64,000 bases of DNA from an uncultured Dysgonomonas sp. (lineage in GTDB: Bacteria; Bacteroidota; Bacteroidia; Bacteroidales; Dysgonomonadaceae): positions 60,948-124,947 of the forward strand of contig NZ_LT599032.1 of NCBI RefSeq assembly GCF_900079725.1. The letters are read 5' to 3'. A program made the translations under genes and the position numbers. Below are positions 27,033 through 36,161 of this stretch, in pieces; the stretch's first letter is position 1, and every line of letters starts with the position of its first letter. The notes beneath the pieces were generated by a model. That model worked only from the letters and a program-made list of their open reading frames with translations, was not told the DNA's origin and did no database searches.

Positions 27033-27749
27033 CTATTTCACTAAAATAAAAGACATAAAATCTTTCCCTTTAGATGTTAGTTTATCGTCCAGAACATGAA
27101 TAGGATTACCATTCGTTTGTAACCTAGATTCGCTAGCATTTTCTCTTACCAATCTATTTGATTCAAGAAAATATATTGCCTCAGAAATATCATCCTGAGA
27201 AGCCTTCGTTAAATCACTCATGATTTTCTTAAATTCACTAACCAAAGTATAATGAATTCGAAGAACTGCATTAGACTGACCCCCATTTGGATCTTTTATT
27301 ACATTTCCTTGCTGGTCATTGTAAACCTTCGGATTTCTTAGAATCTTTAAGAGGAGAAGTTCAAAACTATTCATTTGTTCTAAAACTCTTAGATATTTTT
27401 CCGTTTTATCGTAACTACAATCTTTCATTGTAATACTATTAGCCAGAATATTTCTAAACAAGATTCTCTTTTCTTCATTTCGTTCATTGACTATGTATTT
27501 AGCCGTTAATTCAAAAATATCAAGAAAATCAGGTTGGTTTATATATGATGTATTAATCCGATCCTTTATTCTCTCCACCTCTTCTTTAAGAGCGATATAA
27601 AACTCCTCAAGGCGTTCATGTTTTCTTTTCGCTTGTATAGCCTCTATATCAGACCAAACAGAAGTAATAGTCCCACCTAATACAGGTATCATGGTTACAA
27701 TACCCTTGGCTGCAATCAGCCCTTTTTCTATAATATTTTCTTTATTCAT
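27033..27749 (-). CDS. Hypothetical protein, 238 aa
   Basis: 238 residues. The N terminus has one moderately hydrophobic Gly-rich stretch (KGLIAAKGIVTMIPVLGG), followed by charged helices with coiled-coil character (about 35-70) and a mixed C-terminal half ending in DDKLTSKGKDFMSFILVK, which has a winged-helix feel. The layout, a short membrane-active-looking segment before a cytoplasmic helical domain, is seen in some defence or stress proteins, but no family is recognised. It stands alone on the minus strand after tRNA-Cys. Confidence 0.6.
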   Translation of the reverse strand: MNKENIIEKGLIAAKGIVTMIPVLGGTITSVWSDIEAIQAKRKHERLEEFYIALKEEVERIKDRINTSYINQPDFLDIFELTAKYIVNERNEEKRILFRNILANSITMKDCSYDKTEKYLRVLEQMNSFELLLLKILRNPKVYNDQQGNVIKDPNGGQSNAVLRIHYTLVSEFKKIMSDLTKASQDDISEAIYFLESNRLVRENASESRLQTNGNPIHVLDDKLTSKGKDFMSFILVK

Positions 27750-28032
27750 ATCAACTTGTATATTACCCCAATTTACATCTTTACTTTCGATTTACAGCAT
27801 TTATCTATCGAAAACGATAACGACCGCAAAGGAAAGATAGCTTAAATTTCGCCTTGAAAACGCGAGCGAAAAAATTCAATCTATACTTCGTATTAATTAC
27901 CCATTTAAGGTTTCATTTCATTCTCTCTTAGAAATATACTAAATCATCCAATAAATAACATCAGTACTCATTATCATATATATATAAATAAATATTGGCT
28001 CAATATTTGTTATTACTAAAATAAAAAAACAA

Positions 28033-28278
28033 ATGGCTCTTAGTAATGCTTTTGCTTTTATAAAGTATATTCAATCAAGTAATGATTTTAGAAAATCTTG
28101 TTACAGTTGCAAATCAAAGACTGATTTGATAACTATACTAGCATGTTATGAGATTGCATTTACAGATGAAGAGTTTCGTGAAGCAATTAGTGCATCATTA
28201 TTTAAATGCCAAACGGAGAATGAAGCCTTAGAAATTAAGCAAATAGAATGGCTATATAATTTATATTCCGAAAAATGA
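28033..28278 (+). CDS. Small Nif11-like protein, 81 aa
   Basis: 81 residues. It follows the Nif11 pattern: N-terminal helix LSNAFAFIKYIQSSNDFRKS, then CKSKTDLITILACYEIAFTD and EEFREAIS, as in Nif11 (xFxxxxxxDxxLR...eLixxAxxxGyxFTxEEf). Nif11-like domains occur in nitrogen-fixation-linked small proteins and as leader regions of nitrile-hydratase-type RiPP precursors. There is no Gly-Gly leader cleavage site and the C terminus (IEWLYNLYSEK) is not core-like. No maturase is adjacent. It is followed 6 bp later by another small gene in probable operon. The domain call is tentative. Confidence 0.55.
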   Translation: MALSNAFAFIKYIQSSNDFRKSCYSCKSKTDLITILACYEIAFTDEEFREAISASLFKCQTENEALEIKQIEWLYNLYSEK

Positions 28279-28284
28279 CTTCTT

Positions 28285-28614
28285 ATGGATACAACAGAAA
28301 ACAAAAACATTATCATTCCCAATATAGAAAAGATTCGTTTTATAATAAAAGATGCAACTGGCTTAGACGTTATGTATGCCTATGAAGATTTGTTCTTTGC
28401 AGAACACGGTGTTTTTCTAATCAAAGTTTATGACAATAATCAAAACCTCTTAGAATGCTTCTTTAATGTAGATTGTGATATAGATAACAGTTTAATAATA
28501 CTCGAGAAGTTAATGATTTCGGCACAACTTAATGGAATGACCCTTCTTAATAAGGGGAAATTCGATATGAAACAAAATAAGGGAGAAGAAACCTTCTCCC
28601 TCACATTTTATTAA
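28285..28614 (+). CDS. Hypothetical protein, 109 aa
   Basis: 109 residues, acidic, with a mixed alpha/beta pattern (IRFIIKDATGLDVMYAYED, VFLIKVYDNNQNLLECFFN) and no signal peptide or membrane segment. It lies 6 bp after the Nif11-like gene on the same strand, so the two are probably co-expressed. No family is recognised. Confidence 0.55.
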   Translation: MDTTENKNIIIPNIEKIRFIIKDATGLDVMYAYEDLFFAEHGVFLIKVYDNNQNLLECFFNVDCDIDNSLIILEKLMISAQLNGMTLLNKGKFDMKQNKGEETFSLTFY

Positions 28615-28631
28615 TTTCAATAGATATCTTA

Positions 28632-28811
28632 TTATAAAAGTAGATACCCTTTCACTCCAATAATTTTAATCGTATGTAAATCTGAGTGGCAGACTACTGA
28701 ATGCATTATCTCAACCGGTACATCATGTGACCCAACATCTCCTCTTTCAAAACTCCACAGAGCTAATCTGTCATTGATACGTTGTGCCGCATATCCTTTT
28801 GCTTTTATCAT
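28632..28811 (-). pseudogene. N-terminal fragment of a zinc-dependent alcohol dehydrogenase
   Basis: ATG 28811 to TAA 28632 gives 59 residues: MIKAKGYAAQ at the start, then LALWSFERGDVGSHDVPVEI and VVCHSDLHTI. This is the start of YahK/Adh-type NAD(P)-dependent alcohol dehydrogenases (about 350 residues), including the first zinc-ligand cysteine in CHSD. After about 50 residues the similarity stops, and the rest of the enzyme is absent. It is a truncated remnant, probably broken by the rearrangement that placed the Nif11-like pair next to it. Only about 220 bp of featureless DNA separates it from the oxidoreductase gene. Confidence 0.75.
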
Positions 28812-29032
28812 TTTATTATCTGTTTTTTATTTTGTAAAAATAATAAGGATAAGCTTCCCCAAAGTATCCCAATATCTGAAAAGTGTATCCAGATGATGTA
28901 ACTTATGAAAATCAAAATATTCAAGTCACAGTCTCTCTTTTCTTATGTCTATTTTTTATATAAATCAAACCTCTTGTATAACTAAACTAATGATGCTAAA
29001 TTTGTTATTCAAACGCTAAAAGTGACATAACA

Positions 29033-30028
29033 ATGAGTAATACTATATTATCTGTACTTGATCTTGCCTTGATTAACCAAGGGGAGACTACACAGCAGGC
29101 TTTAGAGTCTGCTGCAGATTTGGCTGTGTATTTAGAACAATTAAATTATAAACGTATTTGGTTTGCCGAACATCATAACTCAATTTCGATAGCCAGTTCT
29201 GCTACGGCGTTAGTTATTGGTTATGTAGCAGGCAAAACCACTTCGATAAGAGTGGGTGCAGGTGGTATTATGTTACCTAATCATTCACCATTAGTTGTAG
29301 CTGAACAATTTGGTACTCTGGGCACAATATATCCGAATCGAATTGATCTGGGATTAGGTCGAGCTCCCGGTACAGACCAGGCGACTGCTTTTGCTCTTCG
29401 CAGACAGAACATGAATGCACATTTTAATTTCAAAAGTGAAATTAAAGAGCTACAAAGATATTTCAGCAGAGATAATAGTTCGGCTAAAGTAAGAGCTATT
29501 CCGGCGGAAGGAGTAGATGTGCCAATTTGGATATTGGGATCAAGTACTGACAGTGCCTATCTAGCGGCTGAACTCGGTCTTCCCTATGCCTTTGCCGCTC
29601 ACTTTGCACCGGCACAATTGTACAATGCCACAGAAATTTATAAAAGAGAGTTTAAGCCTTCCGATGTATTGGCTAAACCTTATGTAATAGTAGCTGTAAA
29701 TGTGATAGCTGCTGATACTCAAGATGACGCAACTGAATTGGCAAAGAGCCAACAGATGATGTTCTTTAATGTAGTTACTGGTCAACAAAAATTATTACAG
29801 CCACCAACCGAACTTCCCGAAACCTATTATCGTCCGGATGTAAATCGGGTTGTAGAAAATATGTTGGCTTGTACTTTCAAAGGAACAAAGGAAACTTTAA
29901 AGCCTAAATTAAGCAATTTTATAGAGGAATTGGGGGTTAATGAACTTATCGTAGTCACTGCTATTTATGATAAACAGGCTAAGAAAAAATCGTTTTCTAT
30001 TCTTAAAGAAATAATAGATTCGCTGTAA
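29033..30028 (+). CDS. LLM-class (luciferase-like) flavin-dependent oxidoreductase
   Basis: 331 residues with the single-domain luciferase-like pattern: LSVLDLALINQG, YKRIWFAEHHN, IRVGAGGIMLPNHSPLVVAE, RIDLGLGRAPGTD and VPIWILGSS. These proteins use FMN (often supplied reduced by a partner) to oxidise small molecules. The related YhbW/MsnO8-like subgroup has this length. It is monocistronic on the plus strand, next to the alcohol dehydrogenase fragment. Substrate unknown. Confidence 0.92.
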   Translation: MSNTILSVLDLALINQGETTQQALESAADLAVYLEQLNYKRIWFAEHHNSISIASSATALVIGYVAGKTTSIRVGAGGIMLPNHSPLVVAEQFGTLGTIYPNRIDLGLGRAPGTDQATAFALRRQNMNAHFNFKSEIKELQRYFSRDNSSAKVRAIPAEGVDVPIWILGSSTDSAYLAAELGLPYAFAAHFAPAQLYNATEIYKREFKPSDVLAKPYVIVAVNVIAADTQDDATELAKSQQMMFFNVVTGQQKLLQPPTELPETYYRPDVNRVVENMLACTFKGTKETLKPKLSNFIEELGVNELIVVTAIYDKQAKKKSFSILKEIIDSL

Positions 30029-30296
30029 AATATGGAGAGCAGGCTATGAAATAGGTCACTCCTAATGAAGTTGTAGATTTTGACTACGGGACACAGATAA
30101 TACCCCTTTATTTTTCAAAATGTTTGATTGCTTTGTTTATATCCTATTCTTTAGTAACTGAAGTCTGTCTAAGTCTAAGATTAGCTTATATTCAAATTTT
30201 ACAAACTTTCTATATCTAAGTAAATTTACTAATTTCAAGTCTGTTACCTATTGAAGTGTTCCGATTTGCATATATGCCTTTTCTTGTGTTTTTTTT

Positions 30297-30476
30297 CATC
30301 AAGGCCGGCACAGTTTCGGAATCCCATTGCTTTCGGCAGGTATCTCTATCGAGAGTATTACCAAAATGATGGGACATGCAAATATTTCCACCATACAAGG
30401 ATATGTACAAGTCACTAAGCAGAAAATAGCAAAAGATATGGATCAACTAATGGAGCGAAGAAGAATAACACACTAA
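30297..30476 (+). pseudogene. C-terminal remnant of a tyrosine recombinase
   Basis: The frame from 30297 to TAA 30474-30476 encodes the last ~59 residues of an integrase: HQGRHSFG (box II His and Arg), AGISIESITKMMGHANI (GH motif), then a Gly-Tyr at the nucleophile site (IQGYVQV) and a basic tail. Upstream the frame runs into stops and similarity ends, so the first ~350 residues are lost. It is the same family as the intact integrase at 9.1-10.4 kb. Bases 30029-30296 show nothing else. Confidence 0.8.
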
Positions 30477-30680
30477 AAACGGAATTTAATAACAATCACA
30501 GATAATGGAACAATTACTATTCCAAACAACTTAAGAATGAGTATTACTGAAATTGCGGACCTCTTTGATATTTATTATAAAAGAGTAAAGAAACACATTC
30601 GGATTATTGAGAAATTGGGTATTGCCACTAGAGATTATATCATGAATGATAGCTTTGAATATAAAATTATTATTGGATAA
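30477..30680 (+). pseudogene. RhuM-like N-terminal fragment
   Basis: In the same frame right after the integrase remnant, the DNA reads ITITDNGTITIPNNLRMS, then ITEIADLFDIYYKRVKKHIR and a short tail, ending at TAA 30678. The only ATG (30537) gives 47 residues. The helix-turn-helix-like part resembles the RhuM-type protein after the intact integrase at 9 kb, and the same integrase-then-RhuM order is kept. It is most likely a decayed relic of a related integrative element. Confidence 0.65.
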
Positions 30681-30791
30681 ATTTGAACAGGCTCTAATAT
30701 ATTTCCGATTTTTATTCTTATTTTTATTTTGTCTATCGGAATTAAACTCTCCGGTATTACTTCCAAGCTAAGTCTCATACATGTTTATAAA

Positions 30792-31349
30792 ATGAAGGAA
30801 GAACCTGTTTTTGATGTAAATATATTTCGAAATATATTTAATGATAATTATAGATATCTGTGCTATTTTGCAAAAGGTTATGTCAGCAATGATTATATAA
30901 TTGAGGAGATAGTAAGCGAATCCTTTGTTAAGCTGTGGAATAACAGAGATAATCTGAAAAATCGGGACTCTGTGAAAGGCTATCTTTACCAAAGCGTAAG
31001 AAATGCATGCATCGATTATTACAGAAAGGAGAATAAGCAAATCAATAATACTACGAATATTGACGACAATCCGGTTGTATGTACCACTTTAGCCGATTTG
31101 GGAGAAGATCCGCTCAATTATCTTATTTCGAAAGAAAATGAAACTAAAATACTGAATGCTATAGAGAACCTGCCCGACAGATACAGACAAACCCTTAAAC
31201 TTAGCCGCTTCGATAAGCATAGCTATGAAGAGATAGCCCGGATAATGGATATATCGACCAATACGGTAAAATCTAACTTAAGGGAGGCTATTTCGAAATT
31301 GAGAAAAGAATTAGGAGATACACTAATGCTTTTATTCTTAATAGTTTAA
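30792..31349 (+). CDS. ECF-type RNA polymerase sigma factor
   Basis: ATG 30792 (MKEEPVFDVNIFRNIF) gives 185 residues; the upstream in-frame TTG is less likely. Region 2 (YLCYFAKGYVSNDYIIEEIV, ESFVKLWNNRDNL) and region 4 (LPDRYRQTLKLSRFDKHSYE, IARIMDISTNTVKSNLREAI) are clear. It is the Bacteroidota FecI-like/RpoE group that directs transcription of one SusC/D operon. The anti-sigma FecR gene follows 86 bp later, then SusC with an STN signalling domain, so ligand import probably releases this factor. Confidence 0.93.
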   Translation: MKEEPVFDVNIFRNIFNDNYRYLCYFAKGYVSNDYIIEEIVSESFVKLWNNRDNLKNRDSVKGYLYQSVRNACIDYYRKENKQINNTTNIDDNPVVCTTLADLGEDPLNYLISKENETKILNAIENLPDRYRQTLKLSRFDKHSYEEIARIMDISTNTVKSNLREAISKLRKELGDTLMLLFLIV

Positions 31350-31435
31350 TTCAGAAAAGAGAAAATGATCTTTTTTCTTGAAATAAACTTGAAAAGCCAC
31401 CCACCTTTTTACTTTTAATTATCGTCTTATATAAT

Positions 31436-32521
31436 ATGAAGCAATTGGAAGAGTCAAGAATATATTATTTAATATCAACCTTTCTGACAAAAGGGTTGAC
31501 AAAGGAGGAAGAGTCGGAACTGAAAGTATTGCTTCAGGAATCATCCAATAAAGAATATTTCCAACAATTGTATTCAATCGATCTGATAGCCCGGAATACA
31601 AAACGGTATCGTGATTTAGACCCGGTTTTTGAAGGAATAATAGCCCGTATTAATGAAGATAGTGAGACGGATGTTGAGCCGAAGACACGGAGAATAAAAC
31701 ACAATTTTACATGGAGAAGTATTGCCGCTTCTGTCATCTTTATTATAGCATTTGGCATCGGCATGTATTATTTAGGTGAGAAGAACATAAATGATACGAT
31801 CATGGCTGATAATAATGCTAATACGATACAAGTACCATTGGGTTCCCAGTCTACTATCAGCCTGCCGGATGGATCTATAGTAACACTCAATTCGGGAAGT
31901 ACAATCAGATATTCGAACTCGTTCGGGAAGAAAGACCGGGAGTTGCAACTTGAAGGTGAAGCCTTTTTCGAAGTTTTCAGAAATGAAGAAAAGCCATTTA
32001 TCGTATATGCCAAAAAATCGGCGATTGAAGTATTGGGAACCACGTTCAATGTGAAGGCTTATGGGGACGAAGATTTTCTGGAAACTACGTTAGTGGAAGG
32101 TTCGGTAAGTGTAACACCGGATATAAACGATATATCACGCAAAAAAATCGTACTAAGCCCCAATCAGGCTATACTGATAGACCTGAAAAATAACGGATTG
32201 CAAATATCATTGCGTCAGAATATAAATACATTGCTTTATACGTCGTGGAAAGATCCCAGATGGATCATACAGGGGGAACAGATGGAGAGTCTTGCCCGGA
32301 AACTCGAACGCCGATACAGTGTAAGCATCAAGGTGGATGATGAACTAAGAAAGTATAAGTTTAGTGGTACGCTTGTGGATGAAACACTTCAGCAAACATT
32401 GGACATAATGAAGTCCATAGCGCCGATAACATATACATTGAATAAGAAGACTGTATTTATCTCTGTAGACTCAAAAAGAAGAAGTGCCTTTGAACAATCT
32501 ATAACCAAAAATGAAAAATAA
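31436..32521 (+). CDS. FecR-type anti-sigma factor
   Basis: 361 residues. A cytoplasmic N-terminal part (about 1-85) would hold the sigma factor. One membrane helix (IAASVIFIIAFGIGMYYLG) follows, then the periplasmic FecR domain (VPLGSQSTISLPDGSIVTLN, LEGEAFFEV, VLGTTFNVKAY) and a C-terminal DUF4974-type domain (LARKLERRYSVSIKVDDEL). The periplasmic part would contact the STN domain of the adjacent SusC. Order sigma-FecR-SusC is the standard trans-envelope signalling unit. Confidence 0.93.
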   Translation: MKQLEESRIYYLISTFLTKGLTKEEESELKVLLQESSNKEYFQQLYSIDLIARNTKRYRDLDPVFEGIIARINEDSETDVEPKTRRIKHNFTWRSIAASVIFIIAFGIGMYYLGEKNINDTIMADNNANTIQVPLGSQSTISLPDGSIVTLNSGSTIRYSNSFGKKDRELQLEGEAFFEVFRNEEKPFIVYAKKSAIEVLGTTFNVKAYGDEDFLETTLVEGSVSVTPDINDISRKKIVLSPNQAILIDLKNNGLQISLRQNINTLLYTSWKDPRWIIQGEQMESLARKLERRYSVSIKVDDELRKYKFSGTLVDETLQQTLDIMKSIAPITYTLNKKTVFISVDSKRRSAFEQSITKNEK

Positions 32522-32571
32522 TGTCTAACACTTAATACCGGAACAGCCTATGATATGAAAAACACAAAATA

Positions 32572-32600
32572 GTCGAAGGAAGATTGCAGCTTCCCTCGAC
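32572..32600 (+). other. RNA hairpin between fecR and susC
   Basis: GTCGAAGGAAG (32572-32582) pairs with CTTCCCTCGAC (32590-32600) with one mismatch around a 7-nt loop. There is no T run, so it is more likely an mRNA structure or processing site in the long leader of the SusC transcript than a terminator. Confidence 0.45.
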
Positions 32601-32667
32601 CGGAGATTGAAATGTCTCAATTATAAGAAATTAAAACCATTTGTCTAACAAAGATATTAAAAAATCA

Positions 32668-35600
32668 ATGAAACTTATGAAAAAAAAATGCAGATATAAT
32701 ATTTTGTTTGTTATACTGCTTTGTTTATTCAGTTTGCCTACGCAAGCGGTTTATGGCCAGCAGGCAAAATTGATAAATATAGATAAAGCGAATATTGAGA
32801 TAAAAGAAGCCTTTAAGCTGATTGAGCGACAAACAGACTATCGCTTCTTCTATACAGATATTCTAAACGACCTGAATAAGAAAATTACAATTAAATATAG
32901 CGGGGAAAAGATAGAACCCTTACTCAACAAGGTACTGGAAAATACAGACCTGACCTATAAGCTGAACAATGATACCAAAGTGATTACAATCGCCCCCCTG
33001 AAAACAAGCAGGGCTGACAGTCAGAAGAGAACACCTGTATCGGGAAAAATTGTGGATGAAAAAGAGGAGGCCATCATCGGGGCTTCTGTAAAAGTAAAAG
33101 GTACAAATATAGGTACAATCACGGATACGGACGGAAGTTTCAGCCTGGATGTCCCTGACGGAGCTACACTAACGGTTACTTATATAGGCTTTAATCCTCA
33201 GGATATAAAAGTGGAGGGAAGAACAAATTTTCGGATTACACTTTCCGAAGACGCCAAACTGCTGGACGAAGTGGTAGTTGTAGGATACGGTACGATGAAA
33301 AAGAGCGACCTCACAGGCTCTATTACCAGCCTCAAAGCTGAAGATATCATTGAATCGCGCTCATTATCCTTTGTCAACGCCATGCAGGGGAAGATGGCCG
33401 GTGTACAGATATCATCGGCATCGGGAGAACTGGGTGCAAGCTCGCGTATATCGATACGTGGTGCAAATTCGGTATATGGTTCTTCATTACCTTTATACGT
33501 TATAGACGGGGTACAGATGGATGTGAATACAGATGAGGTCGCCTCCGCTAAGATGGGTAACGGCTCTACGCTCGACCCTTTGTCCAGCATCAACCCTTCG
33601 GATATAGAATCTATTGAAGTATTGAAAGATGCATCGGCAACAGCGATCTATGGTTCGCGGGGAGCAAATGGCGTTATCATAGTTACCACACGTAGTGGAA
33701 AAGTGGGTAAGACCCGTATCAATTACGACGGTAATGTCAGTTTTGGTACAGTCACAAAAAAAATAGATGTACTGGGAGCTTCCGACTTTATTGACTATCG
33801 CCGCGAAATAGATGAAAATACTCCACTTTTCTACGAAGATTCTAACAATGACGGGGCTTTTAACGAACTGGATAAACCGAGAGACCCTTATTCAAATCCG
33901 AGCCACGACTGGCAAAGCGAGATGTTGCGTACTGCCATATCTACCAATCACAATATTTCGGCCGACGGAGGTTCTGACAAACTCAGGTATTCGACCAGTC
34001 TGGGTTATACCAACAATGAAGGTATCATTATTAATAACAATTACAATCGTATAACCTCCCGCACCAAGCTGGATATTCAGGCTACAAAACGCCTCAAATT
34101 CGGCTCAAACATAAGTATATCACATTCCAAGTTTAAAGGCGTGAGCCAGAGCGGGGGAGAAGGTAATGCCTACAATGGTGTTGTGCAAAGTCTGGTTACA
34201 GCACGTCCCGTAGAAGTATATATCCCGTCGTGGGACAATACAGGTACATATGTTTCACCTATTGCCATGCTCAAAGAAGCTTACAAGAGCACATCATTGT
34301 TGAGGGGAGATGCCAATGTATACGGAGATTATCTCATTATGGAGGGTTTGTCGCTGAATATCTCGGCGGGAGGATTCTATTCCAGTTCGAAAGGAAATGA
34401 GTTTTACGGCAAAAACACGGAGTGGGGTGCCGGAGATATAGGGCGTGCCATCATATCCGAAAACCGCGCTTATTATTTATCGAATACAAATCAGATTTCG
34501 TATAAAAAAGACTTCGGGTGGAGCAATCTGGATGCTATGGCTGCTTTTGAAATCAATCATTACAATTATGAATCGTTCGGTGTAGATAACAGCAATTTTC
34601 TGGACGAATCAACAGGTGTATATTCCATAGCAAAAGGTAGCGTACTGAAAAGCCTGTATTCATATAGGGGTATCAACAACCGCTTGTCTTATCTGGCACG
34701 TGTGTATTACGATTTATACAAGCGTTATCTGATTACAGTAAGTATACGTGCCGATGGGTCGGATAAATTCGGGAAAAACAATAAATACGGATATTTCCCA
34801 TCGGCAGCAGTAGCATGGCGATTGAGTGAGGAAAAATTCCTGAAAGACAAGAATATATTCGATAACCTGAAACTGAGGCTGAGTTATGGCCGCACAGGAA
34901 ATGAACGGATACCGCCATATCAATATATGGCCAATATGGAGAATAGTTACTACAACGGTATATTGGGGTTAAGTCCTTCTACTGCTGCCAACGAAGATCT
35001 GAAATGGGAGTCTACCGCACAGTATAATGCAGGAGTGGATGTCGCATTTTTGAAAAATCGCATACAGCTTACTTTTGATGCTTATAAAAAGGTGACTGAC
35101 AACATGTTGATGCCGACACCCATACCTTCCCAATCCGGTTTTTCTACGCAATGGCAAAATATAGGAAGGGTAGACAATAGTGGTATCGAAGTGCAGCTGA
35201 CTACCCACAACATTGCAACTAAAGACTTTGAATGGACTACTAATTTCAATATAAGCCGCAATAAGAATAAAGTGAAAAGCCTTGGAGGGGTCGATTTCAT
35301 CCCTGTAAGCATCGGTGGCGGCTGGATCACGAATGTCGGGCGTGTCATTGTTGGTGAAGAGATAGGCACAGCTTACGGATATGTATTTGATGGAATATAT
35401 CAACTTGATGATTTTACATGGCAGAACAACAGCGATCCGAATATAGAATACGAAGATCGTGAATTCAGGCTCAAAGATGGCGTTGTACGTGTTGCCGGAA
35501 AGAATGTAAAACCCGGTTCTTTCAAATTCAAAAACCTGAACGGGAGCGAAGATAATCTGGTAGATGAAAATGACCAGAGTGTTATTAGTCGCAGTAGTCC

Positions 35601-36117
35601 TAAATTCTTCGGAGGTATTACCAATTCATTTCGTTACAAGAATTTCGAATTGTCTGTATTTTTGTCGGGGGCGTATGGCAATGAAGTTTTCAACGAATCG
35701 CGTTTCCGCCTCGAAGGAGGAACTCCTCTTACATGGCTCAACCTGTCGAAAGATTTCTGGGACAACCGATGGACTACCGAAAATCCGACGAATAAATACG
35801 GAACATTCAGTGTAGATACCAAGAACGTGACATCTATGATGACATCGAGCTACTATGTGGAAGATGCGTCATATCTCCGTCTCAAAACATTGTCCATAGC
35901 CTATAATGTGCCGCACAGTTTCCTGAAAAGTATGAAATGGAGTGAGAATATATCGAACCTGAAAGTGTATGTCACAGGAGACAACCTTTATACGTGGACT
36001 AAATACACAGGATTCGATCCTGAAATAGATTCCAATAATGCATTATTGACAGGTTTCGACCGTATTTCTTATCCTCGTACAAGGACATTGGTCTTTGGGG
36101 TTAATGTTACTTTCTAA
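32668..36117 (+). CDS. SusC/RagA-type TonB-linked outer-membrane transporter with STN domain
   Basis: From ATG 32668 (an ATG three codons on is equally possible), about 1149 residues. Signal peptide ends YGQ. The STN signalling domain (about 30-95: INIDKANIEIKEAFKLIER) is followed by a carboxypeptidase-regulatory-like domain (VSGKIVDEKEEAIIGASVKV), the SusC motif with DEVVVVGYGT, the plug (MQGKMAGVQI, VIDGVQMDV, ATAIYGSRGANGVI) and a barrel ending GVNVTF. It imports oligosaccharide captured by the SusD encoded 44 bp downstream. The STN domain links it to the FecR/sigma pair upstream. Confidence 0.95.
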   Translation: MKLMKKKCRYNILFVILLCLFSLPTQAVYGQQAKLINIDKANIEIKEAFKLIERQTDYRFFYTDILNDLNKKITIKYSGEKIEPLLNKVLENTDLTYKLNNDTKVITIAPLKTSRADSQKRTPVSGKIVDEKEEAIIGASVKVKGTNIGTITDTDGSFSLDVPDGATLTVTYIGFNPQDIKVEGRTNFRITLSEDAKLLDEVVVVGYGTMKKSDLTGSITSLKAEDIIESRSLSFVNAMQGKMAGVQISSASGELGASSRISIRGANSVYGSSLPLYVIDGVQMDVNTDEVASAKMGNGSTLDPLSSINPSDIESIEVLKDASATAIYGSRGANGVIIVTTRSGKVGKTRINYDGNVSFGTVTKKIDVLGASDFIDYRREIDENTPLFYEDSNNDGAFNELDKPRDPYSNPSHDWQSEMLRTAISTNHNISADGGSDKLRYSTSLGYTNNEGIIINNNYNRITSRTKLDIQATKRLKFGSNISISHSKFKGVSQSGGEGNAYNGVVQSLVTARPVEVYIPSWDNTGTYVSPIAMLKEAYKSTSLLRGDANVYGDYLIMEGLSLNISAGGFYSSSKGNEFYGKNTEWGAGDIGRAIISENRAYYLSNTNQISYKKDFGWSNLDAMAAFEINHYNYESFGVDNSNFLDESTGVYSIAKGSVLKSLYSYRGINNRLSYLARVYYDLYKRYLITVSIRADGSDKFGKNNKYGYFPSAAVAWRLSEEKFLKDKNIFDNLKLRLSYGRTGNERIPPYQYMANMENSYYNGILGLSPSTAANEDLKWESTAQYNAGVDVAFLKNRIQLTFDAYKKVTDNMLMPTPIPSQSGFSTQWQNIGRVDNSGIEVQLTTHNIATKDFEWTTNFNISRNKNKVKSLGGVDFIPVSIGGGWITNVGRVIVGEEIGTAYGYVFDGIYQLDDFTWQNNSDPNIEYEDREFRLKDGVVRVAGKNVKPGSFKFKNLNGSEDNLVDENDQSVISRSSPKFFGGITNSFRYKNFELSVFLSGAYGNEVFNESRFRLEGGTPLTWLNLSKDFWDNRWTTENPTNKYGTFSVDTKNVTSMMTSSYYVEDASYLRLKTLSIAYNVPHSFLKSMKWSENISNLKVYVTGDNLYTWTKYTGFDPEIDSNNALLTGFDRISYPRTRTLVFGVNVTF

Positions 36118-36161
36118 TAAATATATAATGTAAATATTTACTTACTAATTTTAATAAGAAT

